From positions 124,001 through 188,000 of the forward strand of contig NZ_PGGW01000060.1 in the NCBI RefSeq assembly GCF_002794255.1: a stretch of 64,000 nucleotides of DNA, in the 5' to 3' direction. The position numbers and the translations under genes are program-made. Position 1 is the stretch's first letter. The number at the start of each line of letters is the position of its first letter. This DNA is from Streptomyces carminius. GTDB lineage: Bacteria > Actinomycetota > Actinomycetes > Streptomycetales > Streptomycetaceae. This document shows, in pieces, positions 45,651 through 57,045 of this stretch. The notes under the pieces were generated by a model. It searched no databases. It was not told where the DNA came from and saw nothing but the letters and a program-made list of their open reading frames with translations.

Positions 45651-48263
45651 TCAGCGCAGCAGCACCCCGGCGGCCTCCCTGGCCTGGAGGTCGTCCGGGG
45701 GCAGGGCGACCAGGCCCAGCTCGGCCGGGCCGGCCAGCAGCGGATGCGCGGGCAGGACGCGGACGGTGTAGCCGAACGGGCCGGTGCGGTCCAGCGCGAG
45801 CAGCCCCTCGTACAGCCGGCCGCCGTCCTCCGCGGGCTCGCCGGAGACCTTGAGCGGCACCCGGACGGCGTCCGCGGCCGAGAGGGTGTCCGAGGCGTCC
45901 ACCCGCCCGGCCACCACCTGCACCTCCACGTCGCCCGGTGCCAGGTCGCCCAGCAGCACCCGGACCCGCAGCGCCAGTTTGCCGCCCAGCTCGACGGACC
46001 CGGCCACCGATTCCACGTGGTCGACGGCCACCCGCGGCCAGCCGGCCCGTACCCGGGCCTTCCACTCGGCCAGCCGCTCCGCGGCGGCGGTGTCCATCGC
46101 CCGGTGGGCACGGGCGGCGGGGGTGTAGAGCCGCTCGACGTACTCGCGCACCATCCGGTCGGCGGGCAGCTTCGGACCCAGCCGGGTGAGCGTCTGCCGG
46201 ACCATCCCGATCCACCGCTCCGGCAGCCCGTCCCCGGCCGCACCGCGCTCGTAGAAGCACGGCGCGACCTGCTCCTCCAGCAGCCCGTAGAGCGCGGCGG
46301 CCTCCATGGCGTCGCGCCGCTCCCGGTCGGCGGGGCTGTCGCCGAGCGGGCCCCCGCCGGACGCGCCGCCCGCCGTACCGGCGACCGCGCCGTCCTCGGC
46401 CGTGGGAATGGCCCAGCCGAAGTCCGGCTCGTACCACTCGTCCCACCAGCCGTCCAGCACCGAGAGGTTGAGGCCGCCGTTGAGCGCCGCCTTCATCCCG
46501 GAGGTGCCGCACGCCTCCAGCGGGCGCAGCGGGTTGTTGAGCCAGACGTCGCAGCCGGTGTAGAGGTGCTGCGCCATGCCCATGCCGTAGTCGGGCAGGA
46601 AGACGATCCGGTGCCGCACCCGGGGATCGTCGGCGAACCGCACCAGCTCCTGGATCAGCCGCTTGCCGCCCTCGTCGGCCGGGTGGGCCTTGCCCGCGAC
46701 CACGAACTGGACCGGCCGCTCGGGGTGCAGCAGCAGCCGGGTGAACCGCTCGCGGTCGCGCAGCATCAGCGTCAGCCGCTTGTAGGCCGGAACCCGCCGC
46801 GCGAAGCCGACGGTGAGCACGTCCGGGTCGAACACCCCGTCGATCCAGCCCAGTTCGGCGGGAGACGCGCCGCGCTGCCGCCAGGAGTCGTACAGCCGCC
46901 GCCGCACCTCCTCGACCAGCCGCTCGCGCAGGGTGCGGCGCAGCTCCCACAGCCCGGCGTCGTCCGTGCCGGGGGCCGGCCGGCGCATCTCGGCGGCGGT
47001 CCAGGTGGGGGCGTGGACGCCGTTGGTGACGGAGGCGATGGGCACCTCCGCGGCGTCGAAGCCGGGCCACAGGCCGCGGAACATCTCCCGGCTGACCGAG
47101 CCGTGCAGGGTGGAGACGCCGTTGGCGCGCTGGGCCAGCCGCAGGCCCATGACCGCCATGTTGAACACGCCGCCGTCGCCGCCCGGGTAGGTCTCGGTGC
47201 CCAGCTGGAGCACCTGCTCGGCGGCCACCCCGGGCAGTTCGCCGTCCTCGCCGAAGTGCCGGGCCACCAGCTCGCGGTCGAAGCGGTCGATCCCGGCGGG
47301 AACGGGGGTGTGGGTGGTGAACAGCGTCCCGGCGCGCACGGCCTCCACCGCGGCCTCGAAGGGCGCGCCGCGCTCGCCCAGCTCCCGGATGCGCTCCAGG
47401 CCGAGGAAGCCGGCGTGTCCCTCGTTGGTGTGGAACACCTCCGGTTCGGGGTGTCCGGTGATCCGGCAGTACGCGCGCACCGCCCGCACCCCGCCGATGC
47501 CCAGCAGCATCTCCTGGAGCAGCCGGTGCTCGCTGCCGCCGCCGTAGAGCCGGTCGGTGACGTCGCGTTCGCGCGGGGCGTTCTCCTCCACCCCGGAGTC
47601 CAGCAGCAGCAGCGGCACCCGGCCGACCTTCGCCAGCCATACCTGGGCGTGCAGCGTCCGCCCACCCGGCAGCCGCAGGGCCGGGCGGACCGGGGTGCCG
47701 TCCGGCTCGCACAGCGGTTCCAGGGGCATCTCGTCCGGGTCCAGGACGGGGTAGTGCTCCTGCTGCCAGCCGTCCCGGGACAGGCTCTGCCGGAAGTAGC
47801 CGTGCCGGTACAGCAGGCCGACGCCGATGAGCGGTGCGCCGAGGTCGCTGGCGGCCTTGAGGTGGTCGCCGGCGAGGATGCCGAGCCCGCCGGAGTACTG
47901 GGGCAGGGCGGCGGTGATGCCGAACTCGGGGGAGAAGTAGGCGACGGCGGCGGGCAGCTCGCCCTCCGCGCGCTGGTACCAGCGGGGTTCGGTCAGGTAG
48001 TCGTGCAGGTCACCGGCGGCGACGGCGAGCCGTCGCAGGAAGCCGCGGTCCTCGGCCAGCTCGTTCAGCCGCCGGGCGGACACGGCCCCCAGCAGCCGCA
48101 CCGGGTCGCCGCCCGCGGCGCGCCAGCCGTCGGGGTCGACGGAGCGGAACAGCTCTCTGGTCTCGGGGTGCCAGGACCAGCGCAGGTTGCGCGCCAGGTC
48201 GCTGAGGGGTCGTAGGGGCTCCGGAAGGACGGGACGGACGGAGAATCGACGAATGGCCTTCAC
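45651..48263 (-). CDS. glgP: Alpha-glucan (maltodextrin/glycogen) phosphorylase, short type
   Basis: 870 residues of the TIGR02094-like phosphorylase family found in actinobacteria. It starts with the DUF3417-type block PLSDLARNLRWSWHPETRELF. It releases glucose-1-phosphate from alpha-1,4-glucan ends using PLP; the PLP-lysine region is CGTSGMKAALNGGLNLSVLDGWWDEW. Other blocks: YFSPEFGITAALPQYSGGLGILAGDH and HTNEGHAGF. The GTG at 48263 was chosen because homologues begin VKAIRRFSVRP. There is little ribosome site, but TACCGT lies about 6 nt upstream, so it may be leaderless. It is divergent from glgE, giving a shared promoter region for glucan breakdown and synthesis. Confidence 0.95.
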   Translation of the reverse strand: MKAIRRFSVRPVLPEPLRPLSDLARNLRWSWHPETRELFRSVDPDGWRAAGGDPVRLLGAVSARRLNELAEDRGFLRRLAVAAGDLHDYLTEPRWYQRAEGELPAAVAYFSPEFGITAALPQYSGGLGILAGDHLKAASDLGAPLIGVGLLYRHGYFRQSLSRDGWQQEHYPVLDPDEMPLEPLCEPDGTPVRPALRLPGGRTLHAQVWLAKVGRVPLLLLDSGVEENAPRERDVTDRLYGGGSEHRLLQEMLLGIGGVRAVRAYCRITGHPEPEVFHTNEGHAGFLGLERIRELGERGAPFEAAVEAVRAGTLFTTHTPVPAGIDRFDRELVARHFGEDGELPGVAAEQVLQLGTETYPGGDGGVFNMAVMGLRLAQRANGVSTLHGSVSREMFRGLWPGFDAAEVPIASVTNGVHAPTWTAAEMRRPAPGTDDAGLWELRRTLRERLVEEVRRRLYDSWRQRGASPAELGWIDGVFDPDVLTVGFARRVPAYKRLTLMLRDRERFTRLLLHPERPVQFVVAGKAHPADEGGKRLIQELVRFADDPRVRHRIVFLPDYGMGMAQHLYTGCDVWLNNPLRPLEACGTSGMKAALNGGLNLSVLDGWWDEWYEPDFGWAIPTAEDGAVAGTAGGASGGGPLGDSPADRERRDAMEAAALYGLLEEQVAPCFYERGAAGDGLPERWIGMVRQTLTRLGPKLPADRMVREYVERLYTPAARAHRAMDTAAAERLAEWKARVRAGWPRVAVDHVESVAGSVELGGKLALRVRVLLGDLAPGDVEVQVVAGRVDASDTLSAADAVRVPLKVSGEPAEDGGRLYEGLLALDRTGPFGYTVRVLPAHPLLAGPAELGLVALPPDDLQAREAAGVLLR

Positions 48264-48610
48264 ACCTCGACGGTAGCGGGCCCGGCACCCTTTTCGCCCG
48301 GTAAACCGGAGTCCGCCGCCGATCCGGCTCATGCGCGCATATGACCACACGGGGTGTCACTTCGCGTTCATGTTTCCGGCACTCGGTGCCGTGGTACACG
48401 GGCCCGTACGGGAGATCCGAAGCGTGCGCGGCGAGCGGGTTGCGACCGTGTGACGGGGGCGTTCCCCGGTGCGCTGTTACGTACCGGTAGTTCACACGGG
48501 TCCGGCTTTCCCCCCTCTCTGTCTGGGCAGGTTCTTTTCCTGCGGCCCTTTCGGGGCACTCCGAAACGAGAACCGTCACGCCACCCGAGTGAAAGCGGAC
48601 AGGAGCGGCC
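48264..48610. promoter_or_regulatory. Divergent promoter region, glgP / glgE
   Basis: 347 bp without a gene. It contains the hairpin CGGCACTCGGTGCCG (about 48378-48392) and a pyrimidine-rich, AT-richer tract (48505-48560) in the likely glgE leader. It must carry promoters for both directions; individual elements could not be set reliably. Confidence 0.5.
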
Positions 48611-50709
48611 ATGCCCGCGGCCCGTCAGTGGTCTGTGGAACAGATAGAAAGTACGAAACCACCCGTAACGCCATCAGGGGATCCCATGATCGGTCGCATT
48701 CCCGTACTGGATGTCCACCCGCTCGTCGACTGTGGACGCCGCCCGGCGAAGGCGGTGGCCGGTGAGACCTTCCAGGTCTCGGCCACCGTCTTCCGCGAGG
48801 GGCACGACGCGGTCGGCGCGAACGTGGTGCTGCGCGATCCGGGCGGACGGCCGGGCCCGTGGACCCCGATGCGGGAGCTGGCGCCCGGCACCGACCGCTG
48901 GGGCGCCGAGGTGACCCCCGACGCGGAGGGCCGGTGGACCTACACCGTCGAGGCCTGGGGCGATCCGGTCACCACCTGGCGGCACCACGCGGGGATCAAG
49001 GTCCCGGCCGGTATCGACACCGAGCTGACCCTCACCGAGGGCGCCGCCCTGCACGAGCGGGCCGCGGCAGGCGTGCCCGAGGACGGCGCCGGCGGGGCCC
49101 GGGCCGCCGTGCTGGCCGCGGCCGACGCCCTGCGCGACACCTCCCGCCCGGTCGCCGCGCGGCTGGCGGCGGCGCTGACGCCGGAGGTGACGGCCGTGCT
49201 GGACCGGTATCCGCTGCGCGAGCCGGTCACCGCCACCCGCCCGCTGCCGCTGCTGGTGGAACGGCAAAGGGCGCTGTTCGGCTCCTGGTACGAGTTCTTC
49301 CCGCGCTCGGAGGGCGCGGTCGTCAAGGAGGGCGAGCCGCCCGTGCCCGGCACCCTGCGCACGGCCGCCGAGCGGCTGCCCGCGGTCGCGGACATGGGCT
49401 TCGACGTGGTCTACCTGCCGCCGGTCCACCCCATCGGCGAATCGTTCCGCAAGGGGCCCAACAACTCCCTCACCGCCGGTCCCCACGACGTCGGCAGCCC
49501 CTGGGCCATCGGCTCGTCCGCCGGCGGCCACGACGCGATCCACCCCGACCTGGGCACCTTCGAGGACTTCGACCACTTCGTGGCCCGCGCCCGCGAGCTG
49601 GACCTGGAGGTCGCCCTGGACTTCGCCCTCCAGTGCTCCCCGGACCACCCCTGGGTCAAGGAGCACCCGGAGTGGTTCCACCACCGCGCCGACGGCTCCA
49701 TCGCCTACGCCGAGAACCCGCCGAAGAAGTACCAGGACATCTACCCGATCGCCTTCGACGCGGACATGGGCGGCCTCGTCGAGGAGACCCTGCGCCTGCT
49801 GCGGCTGTGGATGTCCCACGGGGTGCGGATCTTCCGGGTGGACAACCCGCACACCAAACCGGTCGTCTTCTGGGAGAAGGTGATCGCCGAGATCAACCGG
49901 ACCGATCCGGACGTGATCTTCCTCGCCGAGGCCTTCACCCGCCCCGCGATGATGCACACCCTGGCGAAGATCGGCTTCCAGCAGTCGTACACCTACTTCA
50001 CCTGGCGCAACGGCAGGGACGAGCTGACCGACTACCTGACCGAGCTGACCGGGGACGCCGCCTCGTACATGCGGCCCAACTTCTTCGTCAACACCCCCGA
50101 CATCCTCAACGAGTACCTCCAGCACGGCGGGCGCCACGCCTTCGAGATCCGGGCGGTGCTCGCCGCGACCCTCTCCCCCGCCTGGGGCGTCTACTCCGGT
50201 TACGAGCTGTGCGAGAACACCCCGGTGCGGCCGGGCAGCGAGGAGTACCTCGACTCCGAGAAGTACCAGCTCCGTCCGCGCGACTGGGCGGCGGCCGAGC
50301 GGGCGGGCACCACCATCGCCCCGCTGATCACCGCGCTGAACAGGCTGCGCCGCCGCCACCCTGCACTGCAGCAGCTGCGCGGCCTGCGCTTCCACCACTC
50401 CGACAATCCATCGATCATCGTCTACTCGAAACGCGGTACACGCCCCTACGCCGACACGGTTCTCACGGTGGTCAACCTCGATCCCCACCACACCCACGAG
50501 GCCACGGTCTCGTTGAACCTGCCGGAACTCGGCCTCGCTCCCGCCCAGGAGAGCGGCGCCGAGCCCTTCCCGGTGCGCGACGAGCTCACCGGCGAGACCT
50601 ACCACTGGGGCAGGGACAACTATGTGCGCCTGGAGCCGGGCCGCGGTGCGGCGCCCGCGCACATCCTCACCCTGCGACCGTCCTCACCGACCGGAGGGTC
50701 ACCCACACC

Positions 50710-50713
<4 letters not shown>
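48611..50713 (+). CDS. glgE: Alpha-1,4-glucan:maltose-1-phosphate maltosyltransferase GlgE
   Basis: 700 residues, GH13_3. Transfers maltosyl units from alpha-maltose-1-phosphate to growing alpha-glucan. It strongly resembles S. coelicolor GlgE1: GRIPVLDVHPLVDCGRRPAKAV N-terminus, nucleophile D411 (FRVDNPHTK), acid/base E440 (FLAEAFTRP), 29 apart as in GlgE1 (394/423), and YELCENTP near the maltosyl site. ATG 48611 has AGGAG 7 nt upstream. It is first in glgE-treS-mak-glgB, and its stop overlaps the treS start (ATGA). Confidence 0.97.
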
Positions 50714-52407
<1,694 letters not shown>

Positions 52408-52708
52408 CGGCGGGCGGCGCACGGGCGGCGTACCGACCGCGCGGCGGTGGACCGGCCCGGGGAAAACCCGTGTCACGGGTTAGTCCCGGGCCGGTGTGGG
52501 CACGATTGCCAACACCGAAGACACCACCAACGGCGCGGGTCGGCCGAGTTCGTGTCCCCCGATGTCCCCCGATGCCCTCCGATACCGCCTCGGAAGTTCA
52601 CTAGCCCGCTCGGTGGGTACTCCCCGACACGTCCCGCACCGCCGGACACCCACAGCCGCAATCCGGGACACTCTGCCGTACCTTTCGTGTGCCCGGGGAA
52701 AGGACGTC
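52408..52708. promoter_or_regulatory. treS-mak intergenic region with dyad symmetry
   Basis: 301 bp breaking an otherwise tight operon. It contains a 17-bp palindrome AACCCGTG-T-CACGGGTT (52465-52481) and an imperfect inverted repeat GGTGTGGGCA-CGAT-TGCCAACACC (52493-52516, one mismatch). The first has almost no loop and looks like an operator. The second could be an operator or a weak attenuator. A separate promoter for mak-glgB is likely. Confidence 0.5.
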
Positions 52709-54151
52709 ATGTCGGACAGCTCCTCGCCCCGCGCCGCCGTCGTCGCCACGCGCGAGTCCGGGGGCGCGGCGCTGCTGCGTTCGCTCACGCCGCTGCTCAC
52801 CGAGTGGCTTCCGCGGCAGCGCTGGTTCGCCGGGAAGGGGCGGCCCGTCAGCGGCTTCACCCTGGTCGCCGCCACCGAGCTGCTGCCGTGCGCGAGCGGG
52901 GCCGCGCCCGGTCTGCTCCACCTGCTCGTACGGGCCCAGCAGCCCGGCGGCCCGGAACAGACCCATCCGGTCCCCGCCGACTGCTACCAGCTGCTGCTCG
53001 GGGTGCGCCCCGCCCTGCCGCCGCCGCTGGCCGGGTCCCTGATCGGCCATCCCGCCGACGGGCCGCTGCGCGGCCGCACGGTGTACGAGGCGCTGCACGA
53101 CCCGCGGCTGGCCGCCGTGCTGCTGGAGCGGCTGCGCTCCCCCGGCCGACTCGGCCCGCTGCGCTTCCAGCGCGAACGCGGCACCGTCATCCCCACCGGG
53201 CTCCCGCCGAGGCCGCTGAGCGTGGAACAGTCGAACTCCTCCGTGGTCTACGGCGACCGGTACATCCTCAAGCTGTTCCGCCGGGTCAGCCCCGGGGTCA
53301 ACCCCGACCTGGAACTGCCGCTGGCCCTGGCCCGGGCGGGCTCGGACCGGGTGCCCGCGCCGGCCGCCTGGTTCGAGGCGCGGCCCGGCGGCGAGACGGG
53401 TGACCCGATGACGCTGGGGGTGCTCCAGCCCTTCCTGCCGGGCACCAGCGACGGCTGGCAGCTCGCGCTGCGCTCGCTGGGGGCCCACGGCGACTTCACC
53501 GGTGCCGCCCGGGCCCTGGGCAAGGCGGTCGCCGAGGTGCACACCACCCTGGCGGAAGCACTGCCCGTGACCGCGCTGCGCCGCCGCCAGCTGGAGTTCA
53601 TCGCCTCCGGCATGAACGAGCGGCTGGAGGCCGCGGCCGCCTCCGTACCCGCCCTGCGCCCGTACCGGGGGCAGCTGCACGCCGTCTTCGACGCCGTGGC
53701 CGACCTCGGCCGCAGCGGCCGGTCCTGGTCCGCCCAGCGCATCCACGGCGACCTCCATCTGGGCCAGGCGCTGTGCGCGGGGGACACCGACCGGTGGTCG
53801 GTCATCGACTTCGAGGGCGAGCCCGCCCGTCCGATCTCCGAGCGGCGCCGTCCGCAGCCGGTGGTGCGGGACATCGCGGGCATACTGCGCTCGTTCGACT
53901 ACGCGGCCTGCCAGCACGCCCGGGCCTCTTCCGAGGACGCCGGGTGGGCGCGCGAGTGGGCCGAGAAGAATCGTGACGCCTACTGCTCCGGTTACGCCGA
54001 CGCGGCCGGCTCCGACCCGCGCGACGAGGACGTGCTGCTGCGCGCGTACGAAACGGACAAGGCCGTCTACGAAGTCCTGTACGAGGCCAGGCACCGCCCC
54101 GCCTGGCTCGCCATCCCGATGTCCGCCATTCACCGCCTCGCGGACACGTGA
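52709..54151 (+). CDS. mak: Maltokinase (Pep2)
   Basis: 480 residues. ATP-dependent phosphorylation of maltose to maltose-1-phosphate, the donor for GlgE. Aminoglycoside-phosphotransferase-like fold: N-terminal cap with WLPRQRWFAGKGR, SVEQSNSSVVYGDRYILKLFRR (ATP-binding lobe), Brenner loop RIHGDLHLGQ and VIDFEGEP (Mg2+ site). ATG 52709 has AAAGGA 5 nt upstream. The gene is followed directly by glgB; its TGA overlaps an in-frame GTG of the glgB frame. Confidence 0.96.
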   Translation: MSDSSSPRAAVVATRESGGAALLRSLTPLLTEWLPRQRWFAGKGRPVSGFTLVAATELLPCASGAAPGLLHLLVRAQQPGGPEQTHPVPADCYQLLLGVRPALPPPLAGSLIGHPADGPLRGRTVYEALHDPRLAAVLLERLRSPGRLGPLRFQRERGTVIPTGLPPRPLSVEQSNSSVVYGDRYILKLFRRVSPGVNPDLELPLALARAGSDRVPAPAAWFEARPGGETGDPMTLGVLQPFLPGTSDGWQLALRSLGAHGDFTGAARALGKAVAEVHTTLAEALPVTALRRRQLEFIASGMNERLEAAAASVPALRPYRGQLHAVFDAVADLGRSGRSWSAQRIHGDLHLGQALCAGDTDRWSVIDFEGEPARPISERRRPQPVVRDIAGILRSFDYAACQHARASSEDAGWAREWAEKNRDAYCSGYADAAGSDPRDEDVLLRAYETDKAVYEVLYEARHRPAWLAIPMSAIHRLADT

Positions 54152-54180
54152 ACGACTCTGCGCACCAGGAGGCATCTTCC

Positions 54181-56928
54181 GTGACCCCCCGCCCTGACAG
54201 CCGACCGCTGCCCGACGCCTCCCCCCGGACCGCCGCCGGCGGCGCCCGGGACGAAGGCGCCGCCGCGTCCCCGGACGCCGCCGGCCCGGCCGCGTCCGGG
54301 GCGGCGCGGCCCGCCGCGAAGAAGACCACCAAGAAGACGGCCAAGACAGCCGCGAAGAAGACCGCCGCCGAGAAGACGGCCAAGACGGCGGCCAAGAAGA
54401 CGGCGGCCAAGAAGACGACCAAGGACACGGCGGCGAAGACCGCCGCCAAGGCCGCGGCGAAGACCACCAGGAAGACCACCGCCAAGAAGACCGCCGCCAG
54501 GAAGACCACCGCCGAGAAGACGGCGGCGAAGAAGGCACCCGCCAAGACCACCACCGGGAAAGCGGCCGGGAAGGCGCCCGGGCCGGTCGCCGTCCGGCAG
54601 ACCGAGCCGCTCAAGGACCACGCCCCCAACTGGCCCGGCACCCGCGCCCCCGCCGCCACCACAAGCACCGCCACAAGCACCGCCACAAGCACCGCGGTCC
54701 CCGCCGACGGCACCGGTACGGCGCCCGCCCTCGACCCCGGCGAGCGGCAGCGGCTGCTCCACGGCACCCACCACGACCCCCACACGGTGCTCGGCGCGCA
54801 CCGGGTGGGCGACGGGCTGCTGCTGCGCACCCTGCGCCCGTACGCCCGCGCGGTCACCGTCCTGGTCGAGGGCATGCGGGCCGAGCTGCACGACGACGGC
54901 GACGGGCTGTTCTCGGGGGTGCTGCCCCTGACCGTGCGCGGCGCCCTCCCGGCGTACCGGCTGCTGGTGCGCTACGGCGAGGCGCCCGGCGAGGACGAGA
55001 TCGTCACCGAGGACCCGTACCGCTTCCTGCCCGCCATCGGCGAGCTGGACCTGCACCTGATCGGCGAGGGCCGCCACGAGGAGCTGTGGCGGGCGCTGGG
55101 CGCCCGCCCCATGACCGTCGACGGGGTGCCCGGCACCCGCTTCACCGTCTGGGCGCCGAACGCGCTGGGCGTACGGGTCGCCGGGGACTTCAACCACTGG
55201 GACGGGACGGTCTTCCCGATGCGCTCGCTGGGCGGCAGCGGCGTGTGGGAGGTGTTCCTGCCCGGGGTCGGCCCGGGCGCCCTGTACAAGTTCGACATCA
55301 CCCGCCCGGACGGCACCCACACCCTGCGCGCCGACCCGATGGCCCGCCGCACCGAGACGCCGCCCGCGACCGCCTCGGTCGTGGAGGAGTCGGAGTACGT
55401 CTGGCAGGACGCACAGTGGCTGGCGCGCCGCGCGGAGCTGGCCCCGCACCGGGCGCCGGTGTCGGTCTACGAGGTGCACCTGCCGTCCTGGCGCCCCGGG
55501 CTGACCTACCGCGAGCTGGCCGAGCAGCTCCCGGCGTACGTGAAGGAGCTGGGCTTCACCCATGTGGAGCTGATGCCCGTCGCCGAGCACCCCTTCGGCG
55601 GCTCCTGGGGCTACCAGGTCACCGGCTTCTACGCGCCCACCGCCCGGATGGGCACGCCGGACGACTTCCGGTACCTGGTCGACCGCCTCCACCAGGAGGG
55701 CATCGGCGTCCTGATGGACTGGGTGCCCGCGCACTTCCCCAAGGACGAGTGGGCACTGGCCCACTTCGACGGCACCGCGCTGTACGAGCACTCCGACCCG
55801 GCCCGTGCCGAGCACCCCGACTGGGGGACGCTGGAGTTCAACTTCGGCCGCACCGAGGTGCGCAACTTCCTGGTGGCCAACGCGGTCTACTGGTGCGAGG
55901 AGTTCCACATCGACGGGCTGCGGGTGGACGCCGTCGCCTCGATGCTCTACCTGGACTACTCCCGCGAGTCCGGGCAGTGGACGCCCAACGTCCACGGCGG
56001 CCGGGAGAACCTGGAGGCGGTCTCCTTCCTGCAGGAGATGAACGCCACCGTCTACCGGCGCTGCCCCGGCGTGATCACCGCCGCCGAGGAGTCCACCGCC
56101 TGGGACGGCGTCACCCGCGCCACCCACCACACCGGGCCGGGCGGCTTCGGCGGGCTGGGCTTCGGCTTCAAGTGGAACATGGGCTGGATGCACGACTCCC
56201 TGGAGTACATGGCCAAGGAGCCGGTCCACCGCAAGTACCACCACAACGAGATGACGTTCTCCATGGTGTACGCCTACTCGGAGAACTACATCCTGCCCAT
56301 CTCCCACGACGAGGTGGTGCACGGCAAGGGGTCGCTGGTGTCGAAGATGCCGGGCGACTGGTGGCAGCAGCGGGCCAACCACCGGGCGTACCTGGGCTTC
56401 ATGTGGTCCCACCCGGGCAAGCAGCTGCTGTTCATGGGACAGGAGTTCGCCCAGGGCGCGGAGTGGTCGGAGGCACACGGCCCGGACTGGTGGCTGCTGG
56501 ACCCGGCGTACTCCGCGGCGGGCGACCACCAGGGGGTGCGCGAGCTGGTCCGCGACCTCAACCATGTCTACACCGCCACCCCCGCGCTGTGGGAGCGGGA
56601 CACCGAGCCGGCGGGCTTCTCCTGGATCGAGGGGAACGCGGCCGAGGACAACGTCTTCGCCTTCCTGCGGTACGCCGCGGACGGCACTCCCCTGGTCGCC
56701 GTGTCCAACTTCTCCCCGGTGGTCCGCACCGACTACCGGATCGGTGTCCCGGCCGAGGTGCCGGCCTGGCGCGAGGTCCTCAACACCGACGCGGCGCGGT
56801 ACGGCGGCGGCGGTGTGGGCAACCCCGAGCCGCTGAAGACCGACGCCTCCGTCCCGGCCCACGGCCGTCCGGCCGGCATCACCCCGACCCTGCCCCCGCT
56901 GTCGACGATCTGGCTCGTCCCGGCCTGA
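54181..56928 (+). CDS. glgB: 1,4-alpha-glucan branching enzyme with Lys/Ala-rich histone-like N-terminal tail
   Basis: 915 residues, larger than typical GlgB (about 730). Residues about 45-133 consist of AAKKTAAKKTT-like repeats, like histone H1 or Streptomyces HU-type tails, then a TSTATSTA linker. N-domain and CBM48 follow, then the GH13 barrel with D583 (LRVDAVASMLYLDYSR) and E636 (ITAAEEST), 53 apart as in E. coli GlgB, and SHDEVVHGKGSL. It makes the alpha-1,6 branches of the GlgE glucan. The GTG at 54181 was chosen for AGGAGG 8 nt upstream; a GTG at 54148 overlapping the mak stop is an alternative. It is the last gene before a strong terminator. Confidence 0.95.
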   Translation: MTPRPDSRPLPDASPRTAAGGARDEGAAASPDAAGPAASGAARPAAKKTTKKTAKTAAKKTAAEKTAKTAAKKTAAKKTTKDTAAKTAAKAAAKTTRKTTAKKTAARKTTAEKTAAKKAPAKTTTGKAAGKAPGPVAVRQTEPLKDHAPNWPGTRAPAATTSTATSTATSTAVPADGTGTAPALDPGERQRLLHGTHHDPHTVLGAHRVGDGLLLRTLRPYARAVTVLVEGMRAELHDDGDGLFSGVLPLTVRGALPAYRLLVRYGEAPGEDEIVTEDPYRFLPAIGELDLHLIGEGRHEELWRALGARPMTVDGVPGTRFTVWAPNALGVRVAGDFNHWDGTVFPMRSLGGSGVWEVFLPGVGPGALYKFDITRPDGTHTLRADPMARRTETPPATASVVEESEYVWQDAQWLARRAELAPHRAPVSVYEVHLPSWRPGLTYRELAEQLPAYVKELGFTHVELMPVAEHPFGGSWGYQVTGFYAPTARMGTPDDFRYLVDRLHQEGIGVLMDWVPAHFPKDEWALAHFDGTALYEHSDPARAEHPDWGTLEFNFGRTEVRNFLVANAVYWCEEFHIDGLRVDAVASMLYLDYSRESGQWTPNVHGGRENLEAVSFLQEMNATVYRRCPGVITAAEESTAWDGVTRATHHTGPGGFGGLGFGFKWNMGWMHDSLEYMAKEPVHRKYHHNEMTFSMVYAYSENYILPISHDEVVHGKGSLVSKMPGDWWQQRANHRAYLGFMWSHPGKQLLFMGQEFAQGAEWSEAHGPDWWLLDPAYSAAGDHQGVRELVRDLNHVYTATPALWERDTEPAGFSWIEGNAAEDNVFAFLRYAADGTPLVAVSNFSPVVRTDYRIGVPAEVPAWREVLNTDAARYGGGGVGNPEPLKTDASVPAHGRPAGITPTLPPLSTIWLVPA

Positions 56929-56974
56929 GGCCCGGGCGGGCACGGCACGGACGCGCGGCGGGCACGCGGCAGAC

Positions 56975-57017
56975 GTGCGGCCCCGTCCCTCCTCCGGAGG
57001 CAGGGACGGGGCCGCAC
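56975..57017. terminator. Bidirectional terminator between glgB and the dicarboxylate symporter
   Basis: Perfect 16-bp inverted repeat (56975-56990 with 57002-57017); the 11-nt loop contains a small palindrome of its own. The flanking genes are convergent. Confidence 0.85.
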
Positions 57018-57045
57018 GGTGGGCCCGGGGCGACGCGGGGAGGCG

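Noticed and set aside
43702..47712. A 1336-codon minus-strand frame over the protease and glgP
   Set aside because: Arg/Gly/Ala-rich shadow of two well-supported genes, with no start signal.
54148..54181. GTG at 54148 as the glgB start
   Set aside because: It overlaps the mak stop, which is attractive, but the GTG at 54181 has AGGAGG at the right spacing; kept only as an alternative.
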